Part shown: one piece after another, positions 27,980-36,092 of the stretch | Layout of the letters: the number at the start of each line of letters is the position of its first letter | How positions within the stretch are numbered: position 1 is the stretch's first letter | Assembly (NCBI GenBank): GCA_015233395.1 | Contig: JADFXV010000001.1 | Location: forward strand, 61,372 to 125,371 | Source: Desulfovibrionaceae bacterium | Lineage (GTDB): Bacteria; Desulfobacterota; Desulfovibrionia; Desulfovibrionales; Desulfovibrionaceae | DNA: 64,000 nt | Direction of reading: 5' to 3' | Made by a program: the position numbers and the translations under genes | Notes under the pieces: generated by a model | What the model was told of the DNA's origin: nothing | What the model saw: the letters and a program-made list of their open reading frames with translations, nothing else | Databases searched by the model: none

Positions 27980-29290
27980 TTATCTGGCGTGACGTTTGCG
28001 GAATTCGTTGATGTCGCGCGTCCAGCCGCCGAGCACTTCGTCCTCGCGGAAGAAGATGTACGGGTTGGAGCGGGGTTCCTTGACGTGCTGCGCCACCGGC
28101 TTGATATTGGTGACTTCAAGCAGCTTCTGGAAGGACAGGCGCTTCATGGTTTCGCCCACGCGTTCGCGGTTCTTGCCTTCTTCCATCCACCAGTCCCAAA
28201 TATTTTCGATGACTTCTTTGATCTCGGTGTAGGGCTTTTCGACCGGCACGAAGGGGACGAGCAGCGAGGAAAGCTGCGCGCCGTCCAGGATCGGGGCCTT
28301 GGCGCCGAGCAGGATGGAAGCGCCCTTTTCCTTGCCGACCCTGAGCGCGCGCGGCATGACGTTGATGCAATGCATGCAACGGGTGCAGTTGGCGTTGTCG
28401 ATTTTCAGGGCGCCGTCAAAGCTCATGCACTTGGTCGGGCAGCGCTCGATGACTTCCTTGACGATGTCGAACTTGCCCCAGTCGCGGCCCGCGTGGGCGC
28501 CGGCATTGGGCTTGAATTCGCCGCCGACATACGCTTTCACCTTGGCCTGATCGATCTGGATGTCGTCTTTCCAGGTGCCGACCACGGAGAAGTCGGAACG
28601 GGCGAGAGCGGCCACGCAGCTGTTCGGGCAGCCGTCGAACTTGAACTTGAACTTGTAGGGGAAGGCCGGACGGTGCAGCTCGTCCTGGTAGTCATTGGTC
28701 AGGGTGTGGCACAGATCCTGGGTGTCGTAGCAGGCGAATTCGCAACGCGACTGGCCGAGGCAGTCGGCGGGCGTACGCAGGTTGCCGCCGGAGCCGCCGA
28801 GGTCCGTGTTGAGCTTGTGGGTCATGTCGTAAAAGATTTCTTCGAGCTGCGGAGTGACCGTGCCCAGCAGGACCAGGTCTCCGGTGGAGCCGTGCATGTT
28901 GGTCAGGCCCGAGCCGCGCAGTTCCCAGATGTCGCAGACGCCGCGCAGATAGTCGGTGTGGTAGTATTTCCCCGCAGGCTGGTTGATGCGCACGGTGTGG
29001 AAGTGAGCCACCCCAGGAAATTCTTCGGGTTTGTCGCAGTAACGGCCGATGACGCCGCCGCCGTAACCGAAGACGCCCACGATGCCGCCGTGCTTCCAGT
29101 GGGTCTCTTTTTCCTTGAAGGAGAGTTCCAAAACGCCCAGCAGGTCCGCCGGGCAGTCCTGGGGCGCCTGGAAGTCGATGCCTTTGGGATTTTTCGACCT
29201 GTGCTCCGCCTCTTGCTTAATGTCGGACACAAAGCTGGGCCACGGGCCGGTCTCCAGCTGGTCCAACAGAGGGGTAGGGTGTTTCGCCAT
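27980..29290 (-). CDS. dsrA: Dissimilatory sulfite reductase alpha subunit
   Basis: 436 residues. I chose ATG 29290 because GGAGG lies six bases before it; the ATG at 29296 directly abuts that site. The sequence is nearly that of Desulfovibrio Dsr[34 protein letters not shown], cluster ligands in [14 protein letters not shown] and CPNSC, and a ferredoxin domain [15 protein letters not shown]. It pairs with DsrB in an alpha2-beta2 enzyme that reduces sulfite. A promoter lies about 165 bases upstream, leaving a long leader. Confidence 0.98.
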   Translation of the reverse strand: MAKHPTPLLDQLETGPWPSFVSDIKQEAEHRSKNPKGIDFQAPQDCPADLLGVLELSFKEKETHWKHGGIVGVFGYGGGVIGRYCDKPEEFPGVAHFHTVRINQPAGKYYHTDYLRGVCDIWELRGSGLTNMHGSTGDLVLLGTVTPQLEEIFYDMTHKLNTDLGGSGGNLRTPADCLGQSRCEFACYDTQDLCHTLTNDYQDELHRPAFPYKFKFKFDGCPNSCVAALARSDFSVVGTWKDDIQIDQAKVKAYVGGEFKPNAGAHAGRDWGKFDIVKEVIERCPTKCMSFDGALKIDNANCTRCMHCINVMPRALRVGKEKGASILLGAKAPILDGAQLSSLLVPFVPVEKPYTEIKEVIENIWDWWMEEGKNRERVGETMKRLSFQKLLEVTNIKPVAQHVKEPRSNPYIFFREDEVLGGWTRDINEFRKRHAR

Positions 29291-29454
29291 TGTCATCCTC
29301 CAGTAAGAGTTTAATTAAAGGTTGCAACCGTATGGTGTGCCGCGGGCGACAAGATGGCAGTCCCTGCCGCGAAGCGGCTCGTCCCGCTCAAACCGTAAAC
29401 CTGATTGGATGAAACCCGCGAACGCCTCGGGGGCGTGAACACAAAGCGATATCT

Positions 29455-29483
29455 AGACTAAAAAACTTGATTGTCCTTGTCAA
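29455..29483 (-). promoter_or_regulatory. Candidate promoter of dsrABD
   Basis: On the minus strand a perfect TTGACA (29483-29478), 17 bases, then TAGTCT (29460-29455). An inverted repeat GGAGGC / GCCTCC (29488-29510) lies just upstream of the -35 and could bind an activator. The leader to the dsrA ATG would be about 150-160 bases and shows no known riboswitch. Confidence 0.5.
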
Positions 29484-29585
29484 CCGGGGAGGCGCGGTAT
29501 CAAGGCCTCCTCGAAAACTTTCGGATTTGGTAACATCCGGCGATGACTAGGTAAATATTTTTTTCACAAGAAATACCCCATTCAT

Positions 29586-30347
29586 TTGGACTCACGGGAG
29601 GGGCGGGCGGTTGTCAGGACCGACCTGCTTTTGTATTCGAGCCCGGTGAGCGCCAGAAACAAACAACGCGGTCAAGAAGGCCAACATTGCCGCCGGTGCG
29701 CCGTTTGTTGCCGCCGGGGAGGTCCGGCGCTGCACACCCCGGATATCGAACTCTACCGGCGCGGGGCCATACGCGGCAAGCATCTCGTCACCTTCCGCCA
29801 GGGCGAGTTGGCCCGGGAAAACGTTCAGGGCGGGCTTATTCGGCTTGAGGCCGAAATCGTCAAGCTCCGGGGGATCTCGGGCGGCTTCGCCTGCATCTTC
29901 ATCGAAGAGGGGAGCAGCCTGTGCGCGATCCACGCGGACCGTCCGGCCGAGTGCCGCGCTCTGAATTGCCGGGATCCCCGGGCGCTTACGGCGATGTATC
30001 GTGACGACCGTATCAGCCGTTTCGATTTGATTGACAGGCAAAGCGCCCTGGGCGAGCTTGCGGCCGAGCACGAGCGGCGTTGCAGCCTCGGGCGGCTTGG
30101 CGAATTGGCGGCGCGCTACGGTTTGGACGGTTCGCGCGTCGCCAGGGACGCGATTCTCGAACAACTGCGTTATGACCGGGAGATGCGCGGGCTCATGGCC
30201 GAACGGGCGAATCTGACGCCGGCTGAACTCGATTTTGTCTTCGGAAGGCCCTTGCCCTCGGTGTTGCCCTCGGTCGGCCTGAGCCTGGCCGCCTCAGGCG
30301 AAATCTTCACGCTTATCCCCATCCAACCCGGAGTCGGCGATGCATGA
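29586..30347 (+). CDS. YkgJ-type cysteine cluster protein
   Basis: About 253 residues if read from TTG 29586; the start is uncertain and GTG 29646 is a later option. CRRCAVCCRRGG followed by CAIHADRPAECRALNC is the YkgJ/CxxCxxCC pattern thought to bind zinc or an iron-sulfur cluster. The C-terminal 100 residues are helical and not recognised. It is divergent from dsrA across a 295-base gap, and its end overlaps the next ORF, so it heads a three-gene coupled set (29586-30932). The function of YkgJ proteins is poorly known. Confidence 0.7.
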   Translation: MDSREGRAVVRTDLLLYSSPVSARNKQRGQEGQHCRRCAVCCRRGGPALHTPDIELYRRGAIRGKHLVTFRQGELARENVQGGLIRLEAEIVKLRGISGGFACIFIEEGSSLCAIHADRPAECRALNCRDPRALTAMYRDDRISRFDLIDRQSALGELAAEHERRCSLGRLGELAARYGLDGSRVARDAILEQLRYDREMRGLMAERANLTPAELDFVFGRPLPSVLPSVGLSLAASGEIFTLIPIQPGVGDA

Positions 30348-30600
30348 CGATAGAGGACTGTTTTATTATCCGGCGCCGTCGGAAAAGAAAATTCGCATGT
30401 ATGTCCGCGAGAACGCGGGCGAGATCGAATTTCGCTTGTTCAATCAGGAGCATCCCGAAATATGGGAGCGCCACGGCTGGACGCCGGCCTCGGCCGTCAA
30501 GCAGGCCGCCGCCTTGTACCGGCGGGACAATCCGGACAAAAATCCCCTGACCCTCTACGACGAGAACGCGGCAGCCTTCCTGCTGCGCGAGGGGAAATGA
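30340..30600 (+). CDS. Hypothetical 86-residue protein
   Basis: The start overlaps the end of the YkgJ-type gene by eight bases, and its TGA overlaps the next ATG. It is a soluble, charged, alpha/beta-looking protein (SEKKIRMYVRENAGEIEFRL near the start) with no cysteine cluster and no membrane segment. I do not recognise a family. Coupled translation on both sides is the main evidence that it is real. Confidence 0.65.
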   Translation: MHDDRGLFYYPAPSEKKIRMYVRENAGEIEFRLFNQEHPEIWERHGWTPASAVKQAAALYRRDNPDKNPLTLYDENAAAFLLREGK

Positions 30601-30932
30601 TGCGCTGCGCCGTCGATTGCCGCCTGTACGGGCAAATCAGCGGGATAGATCGAGATGTCTTTTCGCGGCTTGAGGATCAACTTCCTTCCGGGGCGGCGTC
30701 TTTTGCGAACGGGGCCATGGAGATCGAGTACGAGGGGCGCGCCGCCGATCTGGAGGATTTTTTGGCCGGGGCCGCCGCGCTTATGCCGCCGGGCAGTGCG
30801 GGCCATCTCGATCACATCGACAACGAACTTTGGCGGGTCAACCGCTATACCCTGCGCCCCGGAGGTTTTGATCTGGAATCCTACGGCGTCGACGACGTTT
30901 TGGACCACACCAAGGCCGAAGGCAATTTTTGA
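30597..30932 (+). CDS. Hypothetical 111-residue protein
   Basis: It starts at ATG 30597, overlapping the previous stop as ATGA; a second ATG follows at once. It opens with CAVDCRLYGQISGIDRDVF and is acidic towards the C terminus, with no membrane span. The pattern around GHLDHIDNELWRVNRYTLRP is distinctive, but I cannot assign it to a family. It converges on queH, with ten bases between stops. A partner of the YkgJ-type protein is plausible from context only. Confidence 0.6.
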   Translation: MMRCAVDCRLYGQISGIDRDVFSRLEDQLPSGAASFANGAMEIEYEGRAADLEDFLAGAAALMPPGSAGHLDHIDNELWRVNRYTLRPGGFDLESYGVDDVLDHTKAEGNF

Positions 30933-30942
30933 CCGGCCGGGC

Positions 30943-31506
30943 TCAGGCCGCCGGAGCTGCTTGGAGCGCGGACAGCCGTTTTCGGTAGCGTTCGCATTCG
31001 CTGTAAAGGCAGCCGCAATACGGCTGCCGGTAAATCCCCCAGTCTTTTGAAAGCGCGATCCCTTCTTGCCAGCCTTCCCGGAAATCCCGGTAAAAGAACC
31101 GGGTCGATCCCCGCGCTGCGTTTTCGCCCGAAAGCCGTATGGCGTCGTGGTTTTGGCGCTTGCTGTAGAGCAAGGTCGTGGAAAACAGATCAAAGCCGTG
31201 TTCGCTTGCGAATGACGCCGTGCGATTAAGGCGCAGAGCGTAGCAGGCTTGGCAGCGCGCGTTTTCCCGGAAGGCCGTTTGGCGCAGGAACACGGCCGGA
31301 TCGTATTCGTCGTCCAGATAGATAACCGGGATGGAGAGCCGCGACGCGGTTTGTTCGACGCCCTCGCGGCGGCGCAAGTACTCGGTCAGGGGATGGATGT
31401 TGGGGTTGTAAAAGAGCCCCGTCACCGCAAAATCCCCTTCGAGCAGCCTTTGCGCCACCGTGATCGAGCACGGGCCGCAGCAGATATGCAAGAGCAGTCT
31501 CGCCAC
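30943..31506 (-). CDS. queH: Epoxyqueuosine reductase QueH
   Basis: 187 residues, normal for QueH (DUF208). LLHICCGPCS at the N terminus and PYCGCLYSE near the C terminus hold the four cysteines for the [4Fe-4S] cluster and metal site. An internal CQACYALRL pair is also typical. It reduces epoxyqueuosine to queuosine in tRNA wobble positions and replaces QueG in many anaerobes. It is six bases downstream of the RNase G gene, so the two are co-transcribed. Confidence 0.93.
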   Translation of the reverse strand: MARLLLHICCGPCSITVAQRLLEGDFAVTGLFYNPNIHPLTEYLRRREGVEQTASRLSIPVIYLDDEYDPAVFLRQTAFRENARCQACYALRLNRTASFASEHGFDLFSTTLLYSKRQNHDAIRLSGENAARGSTRFFYRDFREGWQEGIALSKDWGIYRQPYCGCLYSECERYRKRLSALQAAPAA

Positions 31507-31512
31507 GGCGGA

Positions 31513-32970
31513 TTACTCCTGGGCGATGACGATGGTCTTGCCGTATTCGGTCTCCAGGGCGCACAGCCTGGCCCGTTTTTGGTTGAGAAGGTACAGGGCC
31601 AAGTCGGCCGGGGCCTTGTAGGTGATGACCTCGGGGCAGTTTTGGCGTTTGAGTTGGCGGTAGATGTCCTTGAGCGACTGCATGGACTGCCACTCCAGAT
31701 TGCGCCTGCGGCCCGAGCCGTTGCAATGGGAGCAGGGTTCGTCGCTGATGGACAAGGCCGAGGAGCCGATGCGCTGGCGCACCATTTCGAGTAGGCCGAA
31801 CTTGGACAAACGCCCGACATCGGTGCGGGCGCGGTCGGATTTGACCGCCGCGCGCAAGGTCTTTTCCACTTCGGCGCAGTGCTTGCGGTCCTTCATCTCG
31901 ATGAAATCGATGACCACCTGGCCGCCGATGTCGCGCATGCGCAGTTGCCTGGCGATCTCCGCGGCGGCTTCCATGTTGGTCTTGAGCACCATTTCCTTGA
32001 AGTTGGTCTCCCCTCCGATCTTGCCCGAGTTGATGTCCACGGCGGTCAGGGCCTCGGTGTGGTCGAAAACCAGCCGACCGCCGCTTTGCATGGTCACTTC
32101 CCGGGAATGGAGCTGCTCGATTTGGCGCTTGAGGTTGAAGCGTTCCCACAGACCGTGGTCCGGGTCGATGTGCAGCTTGACGATGCCGCGCCGCCTGGGG
32201 AAGACCAAAGCGACCATTTCGGTCACCTGGTCGGCGGTGGTTTTGTCGTCCAGCCAGACCTCGGCGATGTCGTCGGTCAGGTAATCGCGCACCGCCCGCG
32301 AGGCGAGCTCGGCTTCCTTGTAGATCAGCGAGGGGACGTCCTGGGTCGTGCCCTTTTGACGGACATCCTTCCACAAGCGCTTGAGAAAAGACAAATCGCG
32401 CTCAAGGGAGGTTTTGCTTTGCTCGATGCTGGCGGTCCGCACGATCAGGCCCAAGCCTTCGTCGAGTTTGATCTTGGAGGCCATTTCCTTCAGGCGCTTG
32501 CGTTCCTCCTCGTCCTCCACCTTGCGCGAGACGCCGCGCTGCTCCCGGCCCGGGGTCAGCACGAAATAACGGCCCGGCAAGGAGAGATAGGTGGTCAGAA
32601 AGGCTCCCTTGCTCCCGGTTGGCTCCTTGACCACCTGCACCAGGAGTTCCTGGTTCTTTTTGAGCGCTTTTTGGATGGGCGGATATTTCGGCCCTTTGCC
32701 CGAAGCCCAGTCCACGTAGTATTCGGGATGGACTTCGTCGATCTGAAGAAAGCCGTTGCGTTCGGCTCCGTAGTTGATGAAGGCCGCTTGCAGCGAGGGG
32801 TCGATGTTGTGGATTTTGCCCTTGTAAATATTCCCCCTGGTCTTGGCCTGGTTGAACATTTCCAGGTAGTATTCCTCAAGAGCGCCGTCCGTGGCCGTGG
32901 CCACCTCGATCTGTTCCCCGGGCAAGACGCTGATGAACATTTTTCGCTTGTTCTTTTGCTCTTTGGCCAT
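31513..32970 (-). CDS. rng: Ribonuclease E/G family protein
   Basis: 485 residues from ATG 32970, with GGGAGA upstream. An S1-like domain is present near residues 40-130 (KTRGNIYKGKIHNIDPSLQAAFI). The RNase-H-like catalytic core has VFDHTEALTAVDINSGK with a metal-binding aspartate, VVIDFIEMKD with the other, and the zinc-link CSHCNGSGR. The length and lack of a long C-terminal scaffold favour RNase G over RNase E. It matures 16S rRNA 5' ends and starts mRNA decay. queH follows directly. Confidence 0.93.
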   Translation of the reverse strand: MAKEQKNKRKMFISVLPGEQIEVATATDGALEEYYLEMFNQAKTRGNIYKGKIHNIDPSLQAAFINYGAERNGFLQIDEVHPEYYVDWASGKGPKYPPIQKALKKNQELLVQVVKEPTGSKGAFLTTYLSLPGRYFVLTPGREQRGVSRKVEDEEERKRLKEMASKIKLDEGLGLIVRTASIEQSKTSLERDLSFLKRLWKDVRQKGTTQDVPSLIYKEAELASRAVRDYLTDDIAEVWLDDKTTADQVTEMVALVFPRRRGIVKLHIDPDHGLWERFNLKRQIEQLHSREVTMQSGGRLVFDHTEALTAVDINSGKIGGETNFKEMVLKTNMEAAAEIARQLRMRDIGGQVVIDFIEMKDRKHCAEVEKTLRAAVKSDRARTDVGRLSKFGLLEMVRQRIGSSALSISDEPCSHCNGSGRRRNLEWQSMQSLKDIYRQLKRQNCPEVITYKAPADLALYLLNQKRARLCALETEYGKTIVIAQE

Positions 32971-33066
32971 GAAATTCTCCCTGCCCGGCTGGCGACACAT
33001 GTCCAGACGGCAAAAAATTGTCCTGGCGGGCGCACCCGCCGAAAATAATATTCCCGGGAAAGCCGG

Positions 33067-34035
33067 TTATGAGCCAGCCAGGGAATAAAATATCGCGCCC
33101 AATTGCTTTTGGGCGGCTATCCTGCCCTGGCTTTCCAGGGCACCGAGAACCCGGGCGAGTTCCTCGTCCGTTTTGCCCATCGCCAGCACCAGTTGCGAGG
33201 CGGTCTGGGGTCTGCGCCGCAATGAGCCGAGGACGGCGGCTTCAAGCGTAGATGGGGCGCGGGCGGGCATAAGGCCGGGCGGACCGTGGCCGCTCGGAAC
33301 GCAGGGAATTTGCTCGGCCCCCAGGGTCCGGCGGAAATCTTCCAGCGTCCGAGCGCGGACGGGTTTCGCCTCCGGATACGCGCCTGGCCGGGACAAAGTG
33401 ACCACATCGATCCTGTCGGGGCGGCATAGCCGGCGAAATTGAAGCAACGCCTCCAGATTCTCAATGCTGTCGTTTAGCCCATCGGCGAGCAATACTTCAA
33501 GATAAATTCGTCCGGAAAATTGTTCGCGAAAGCGCACAAGTCCGTCTTTGACCATTTCAAGCGTAATTTCCGGGCAGGGCCGATTGAGTCTGGCGAATTC
33601 GCTTGGCGCCAAACTGTCGAGTGAAGGCAACACGATGTCCGCGCCCATGATGTCCTCGCGCGCCGCATCGAGCCAGAGCAGGCTGGAATTGGTCAGAACC
33701 GCCACCGGCGTGGCCGGATAGATCGACTTCGCCCCGGCGATGATTTCCCCGATGCCTTCGTTGAGACAGGGTTCTCCGAGGCCGCCCAGGGTCACGGCGT
33801 CCACGGGCGAGGGATCGATGGCCTTGTGCGCCGCCAGTTCGGCGAGAATGGCGTCCGGCTTGACGTAAACGGCGCGAGTAACGGTTTTTTTGTCCGTCGG
33901 TCCGGCTTCGCAATACAGGCAGTCGAAGCTGCAAATCCTGGCGCCCAAGAGGTCCAGCCCAAGCGAGCGCCCCAGACGCCCGGAGAGGATCGGCCCAAAT
34001 ACGTAGTTCAATTTTGTCGGGGAAGCGGCGGCCAT
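33067..34035 (-). CDS. Radical SAM protein (COG0731-like)
   Basis: 322 residues if started at ATG 34035; ATG 34047 and TTG 34095 are possible longer starts. NYVFGPILSGRLGRSLGLDL, followed by CSFDCLYCEAGPT, gives the radical SAM CxxxCxxC cluster motif. The second motif GGLGEPCLN binds SAM. The C-terminal 60 residues look like a winged-helix domain (TASQLVLAMGKTDEEL...). COG0731 members are related to wybutosine-type enzymes, but the substrate in bacteria is unknown. There is no clear operon partner. Confidence 0.75.
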   Translation of the reverse strand: MAAASPTKLNYVFGPILSGRLGRSLGLDLLGARICSFDCLYCEAGPTDKKTVTRAVYVKPDAILAELAAHKAIDPSPVDAVTLGGLGEPCLNEGIGEIIAGAKSIYPATPVAVLTNSSLLWLDAAREDIMGADIVLPSLDSLAPSEFARLNRPCPEITLEMVKDGLVRFREQFSGRIYLEVLLADGLNDSIENLEALLQFRRLCRPDRIDVVTLSRPGAYPEAKPVRARTLEDFRRTLGAEQIPCVPSGHGPPGLMPARAPSTLEAAVLGSLRRRPQTASQLVLAMGKTDEELARVLGALESQGRIAAQKQLGAIFYSLAGS

Positions 34036-34250
34036 GTGCGGCAGCATACGCGATATGGCTTGATAGGCCAAGAGCGGCTCCGACTTGACACGCAACGTCC
34101 CGAGAAGCTAAAAAAATTAAGTTTTGCCAATGACTGTAATGCAATCAAGCGGAAGGCATATATATTTCGAAATGAACGCATTTCGGGTAGTGGCGTCGCT
34201 TCGCATGGCCCTGAAAATAGTCCTAAATTATACCGCAGGTGAAAAATAAG

Positions 34251-35696
34251 ATGCCAAAATGCATTTATAATCCAGGCGTTCTTTCTATTCTCGTGCCGGT
34301 TTACAACGAGAGAACCTATCTGTCCAAATGTATCGAACGTGTCCTGGCGGTGGAGTTGCCGCGGAATCTTTCCAGGGAAATCATCATGGTGGACGACGCG
34401 TCCACGGATGGGACCTCGGACATTGTCCGCGAATTGGCGGCTGGCCATCCCGGCGTGATCAGAGCCTTTTATCAGGAGAAAAACCAGGGCAAGGGAGCGG
34501 CCATCCGGCGCGCCGTGGAGGAGATGACCGGCGAAATCGCCATCATCCAGGACGCCGACCTGGAATACGATCCAAGCGAATATCCGCTTTTGCTCGAACC
34601 AATTCTCGAAGGCGTGGCCGATGTGGTCTACGGCTCTCGGTTCACCACCCGCACCATGCGCCGAGTGCTCAACTACCACCACAAACTCGGCAATATCTTT
34701 CTCACTTTTCTCTCGAACGCCACCACCGGCCTCGATCTGACCGACATGGAGACCTGTTACAAAGTCTTTCGCGCGGACCTGCTGAAGACCATTCCGCTGC
34801 GGTCGAACCGTTTCGGGTTTGAGCCGGAAATCACCGCCAAGATCGCCAAACGCGGCTGCGCTGTCTACGAAGTCCCGATCAGCTACCGGGGCAGGGGGTA
34901 CGCCGAGGGCAAGAAAATCAACTGGAAGGACGGCTTCGCCGCCATCGGCAACATTCTCAAATACGCCTTGATCGACGATTGCTACTCCGAATGTTACGGG
35001 ACGGCGCAACTGCTGCAGATGACCCGTTCGGGAAGCTACAATCGCACTTTGGTCAAGCTCCTTGCGCCGTATTTTGGCGAACGTATTCTGGAAATCGGCG
35101 CGGGCATCGGCAACCTGAGCCGTTTTCTGCCCAAAAAAGAAAAACTGATCGTGACCGAATCCGATCCGGAATTTTTGGCTGTCTTGCAGACCGCGTTCAA
35201 GGATAATTCCAGGGTGGATGTGGTCAAGCTGGACTTAAATGACCAAAATGACTTCGAGGCCTTGGGACCAGGAGCGTGCGACACGATTTTGGCGATCAAC
35301 GTTTTGGAGTTTTTAGACGATGACATGGATGCGCTTGTCCGGTTGCGCCCCTTGCTCAAGCCCGGCGGCAAACTCTTGGCCTTGGTCCCCCAACACGCCG
35401 ATCTTTTTGGGCCTTACGACGAACAGCTCGGGCACCGCCGCAGATACAGCCGTGAGGGGCTGGAGCAAGCCCTGGTCAAGACCGGGCTTGCGGTCGAACG
35501 CTTTGAAAACTTCAACAGCTTGGCCATGCTGGGGTGGGGACTTCGCTCCAAACTCGCGCCGAATAACAAAATGACCAGGAACCTGCTCAAACTTCATGAT
35601 TTTCTCACTCCGTGGCTCTGGCGAGCGGAGCGAGCCTTCGGCTTTCCCGGACTTTCGCTTCTGGTCGTAGCCAGAGCAATGCCCGGGAGCGAATGA
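34251..35696 (+). CDS. Fusion of GT2 glycosyltransferase and SAM methyltransferase
   Basis: 481 residues from ATG 34251 (AGGTG nine bases upstream). Residues about 10-235 are a DPM1-like GT2 domain: LSILVPVYNERTYL, VDDASTDGT, IQDADLEYDPSEYP with the metal-binding Asp, and YGSRF. Residues about 265-430 are a class I methyltransferase: ILEIGAGIGNLSRFL is the SAM loop and LAINVLEFLDDDMDAL is motif 4-like. No C-terminal membrane helices are evident. It probably makes a polyprenyl-phosphate sugar, or transfers and methylates a sugar at the membrane. The two catalytic domains in one chain suggest sequential steps on one substrate. Confidence 0.82.
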   Translation: MPKCIYNPGVLSILVPVYNERTYLSKCIERVLAVELPRNLSREIIMVDDASTDGTSDIVRELAAGHPGVIRAFYQEKNQGKGAAIRRAVEEMTGEIAIIQDADLEYDPSEYPLLLEPILEGVADVVYGSRFTTRTMRRVLNYHHKLGNIFLTFLSNATTGLDLTDMETCYKVFRADLLKTIPLRSNRFGFEPEITAKIAKRGCAVYEVPISYRGRGYAEGKKINWKDGFAAIGNILKYALIDDCYSECYGTAQLLQMTRSGSYNRTLVKLLAPYFGERILEIGAGIGNLSRFLPKKEKLIVTESDPEFLAVLQTAFKDNSRVDVVKLDLNDQNDFEALGPGACDTILAINVLEFLDDDMDALVRLRPLLKPGGKLLALVPQHADLFGPYDEQLGHRRRYSREGLEQALVKTGLAVERFENFNSLAMLGWGLRSKLAPNNKMTRNLLKLHDFLTPWLWRAERAFGFPGLSLLVVARAMPGSE

Positions 35697-35840
35697 ACGG
35701 CCGGTCGACGGAATCGAACTGAGCAACAGGGGTTCCGGCGGGATCGTACGGATGTGTTGCCAGGGAGCCGGCAGGATTTCCACTGACCAAGCAGCCGCCG
35801 CGAGCAAAAAATAGTGGCTGCGTTCGCGCATCGGGCTCAT

Positions 35841-35883
35841 ATGAACGGGAGTATAAAGCGAATAACTTTATACTCCCGTTCAT
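35841..35883. repeat. Perfect 18-bp inverted repeat (REP-like)
   Basis: ATGAACGGGAGTATAAAG, a 7-base loop, then its exact reverse complement. It has no T tract. Its inner part GAGTATAAAG / CTTTATACTC resembles the next repeat at 35931-35960, so the two may be related intergenic elements. Confidence 0.8.
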
Positions 35884-35930
35884 TGTTTGAGAAACATGCG
35901 GTTACTGACGCTTTCGCAGTAGCTACTACC

Positions 35931-35960
35931 GGAGCATAAAGTTTTTCACTTTATGCTTCC
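35931..35960. repeat. Second related inverted repeat
   Basis: GGAGCATAAAG, a 7-base loop, then CTTTATGCTTCC; an 11-pair stem with one bulged base. The stretch 35697-36049 around both repeats contains no convincing gene. Confidence 0.65.
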
Positions 35961-36049
35961 AGCGGCGTCCGCCGCTTGGCGCCGCTCTTCGCGGGGCCAC
36001 ACTCATAAACGGGAACACGAAAACAGTGTGTTTTGGAAGGAGAGACGGG

Positions 36050-36092
36050 GGGAGGCGCCTTTGAGTCAAAAGGCGCCTCCCTGGTTTTTTTT
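36050..36092 (+). terminator. Intrinsic terminator between convergent GT2-MT and nuoN
   Basis: GGGAGGCGCCTTT...AAAAGGCGCCTCCC forms a stem of about 14 pairs with one bulge, followed on the plus strand by TGG and eight T. The T run overlaps the nuoN stop codon on the other strand. The hairpin alone may also stop minus-strand transcripts, which meet no T tract there. Confidence 0.8.

Noticed and set aside
27905..29314. Long open frame antisense to dsrA (469 codons)
   Set aside because: It exactly mirrors dsrA, has no family features and is a product of high third-position GC in the real gene.
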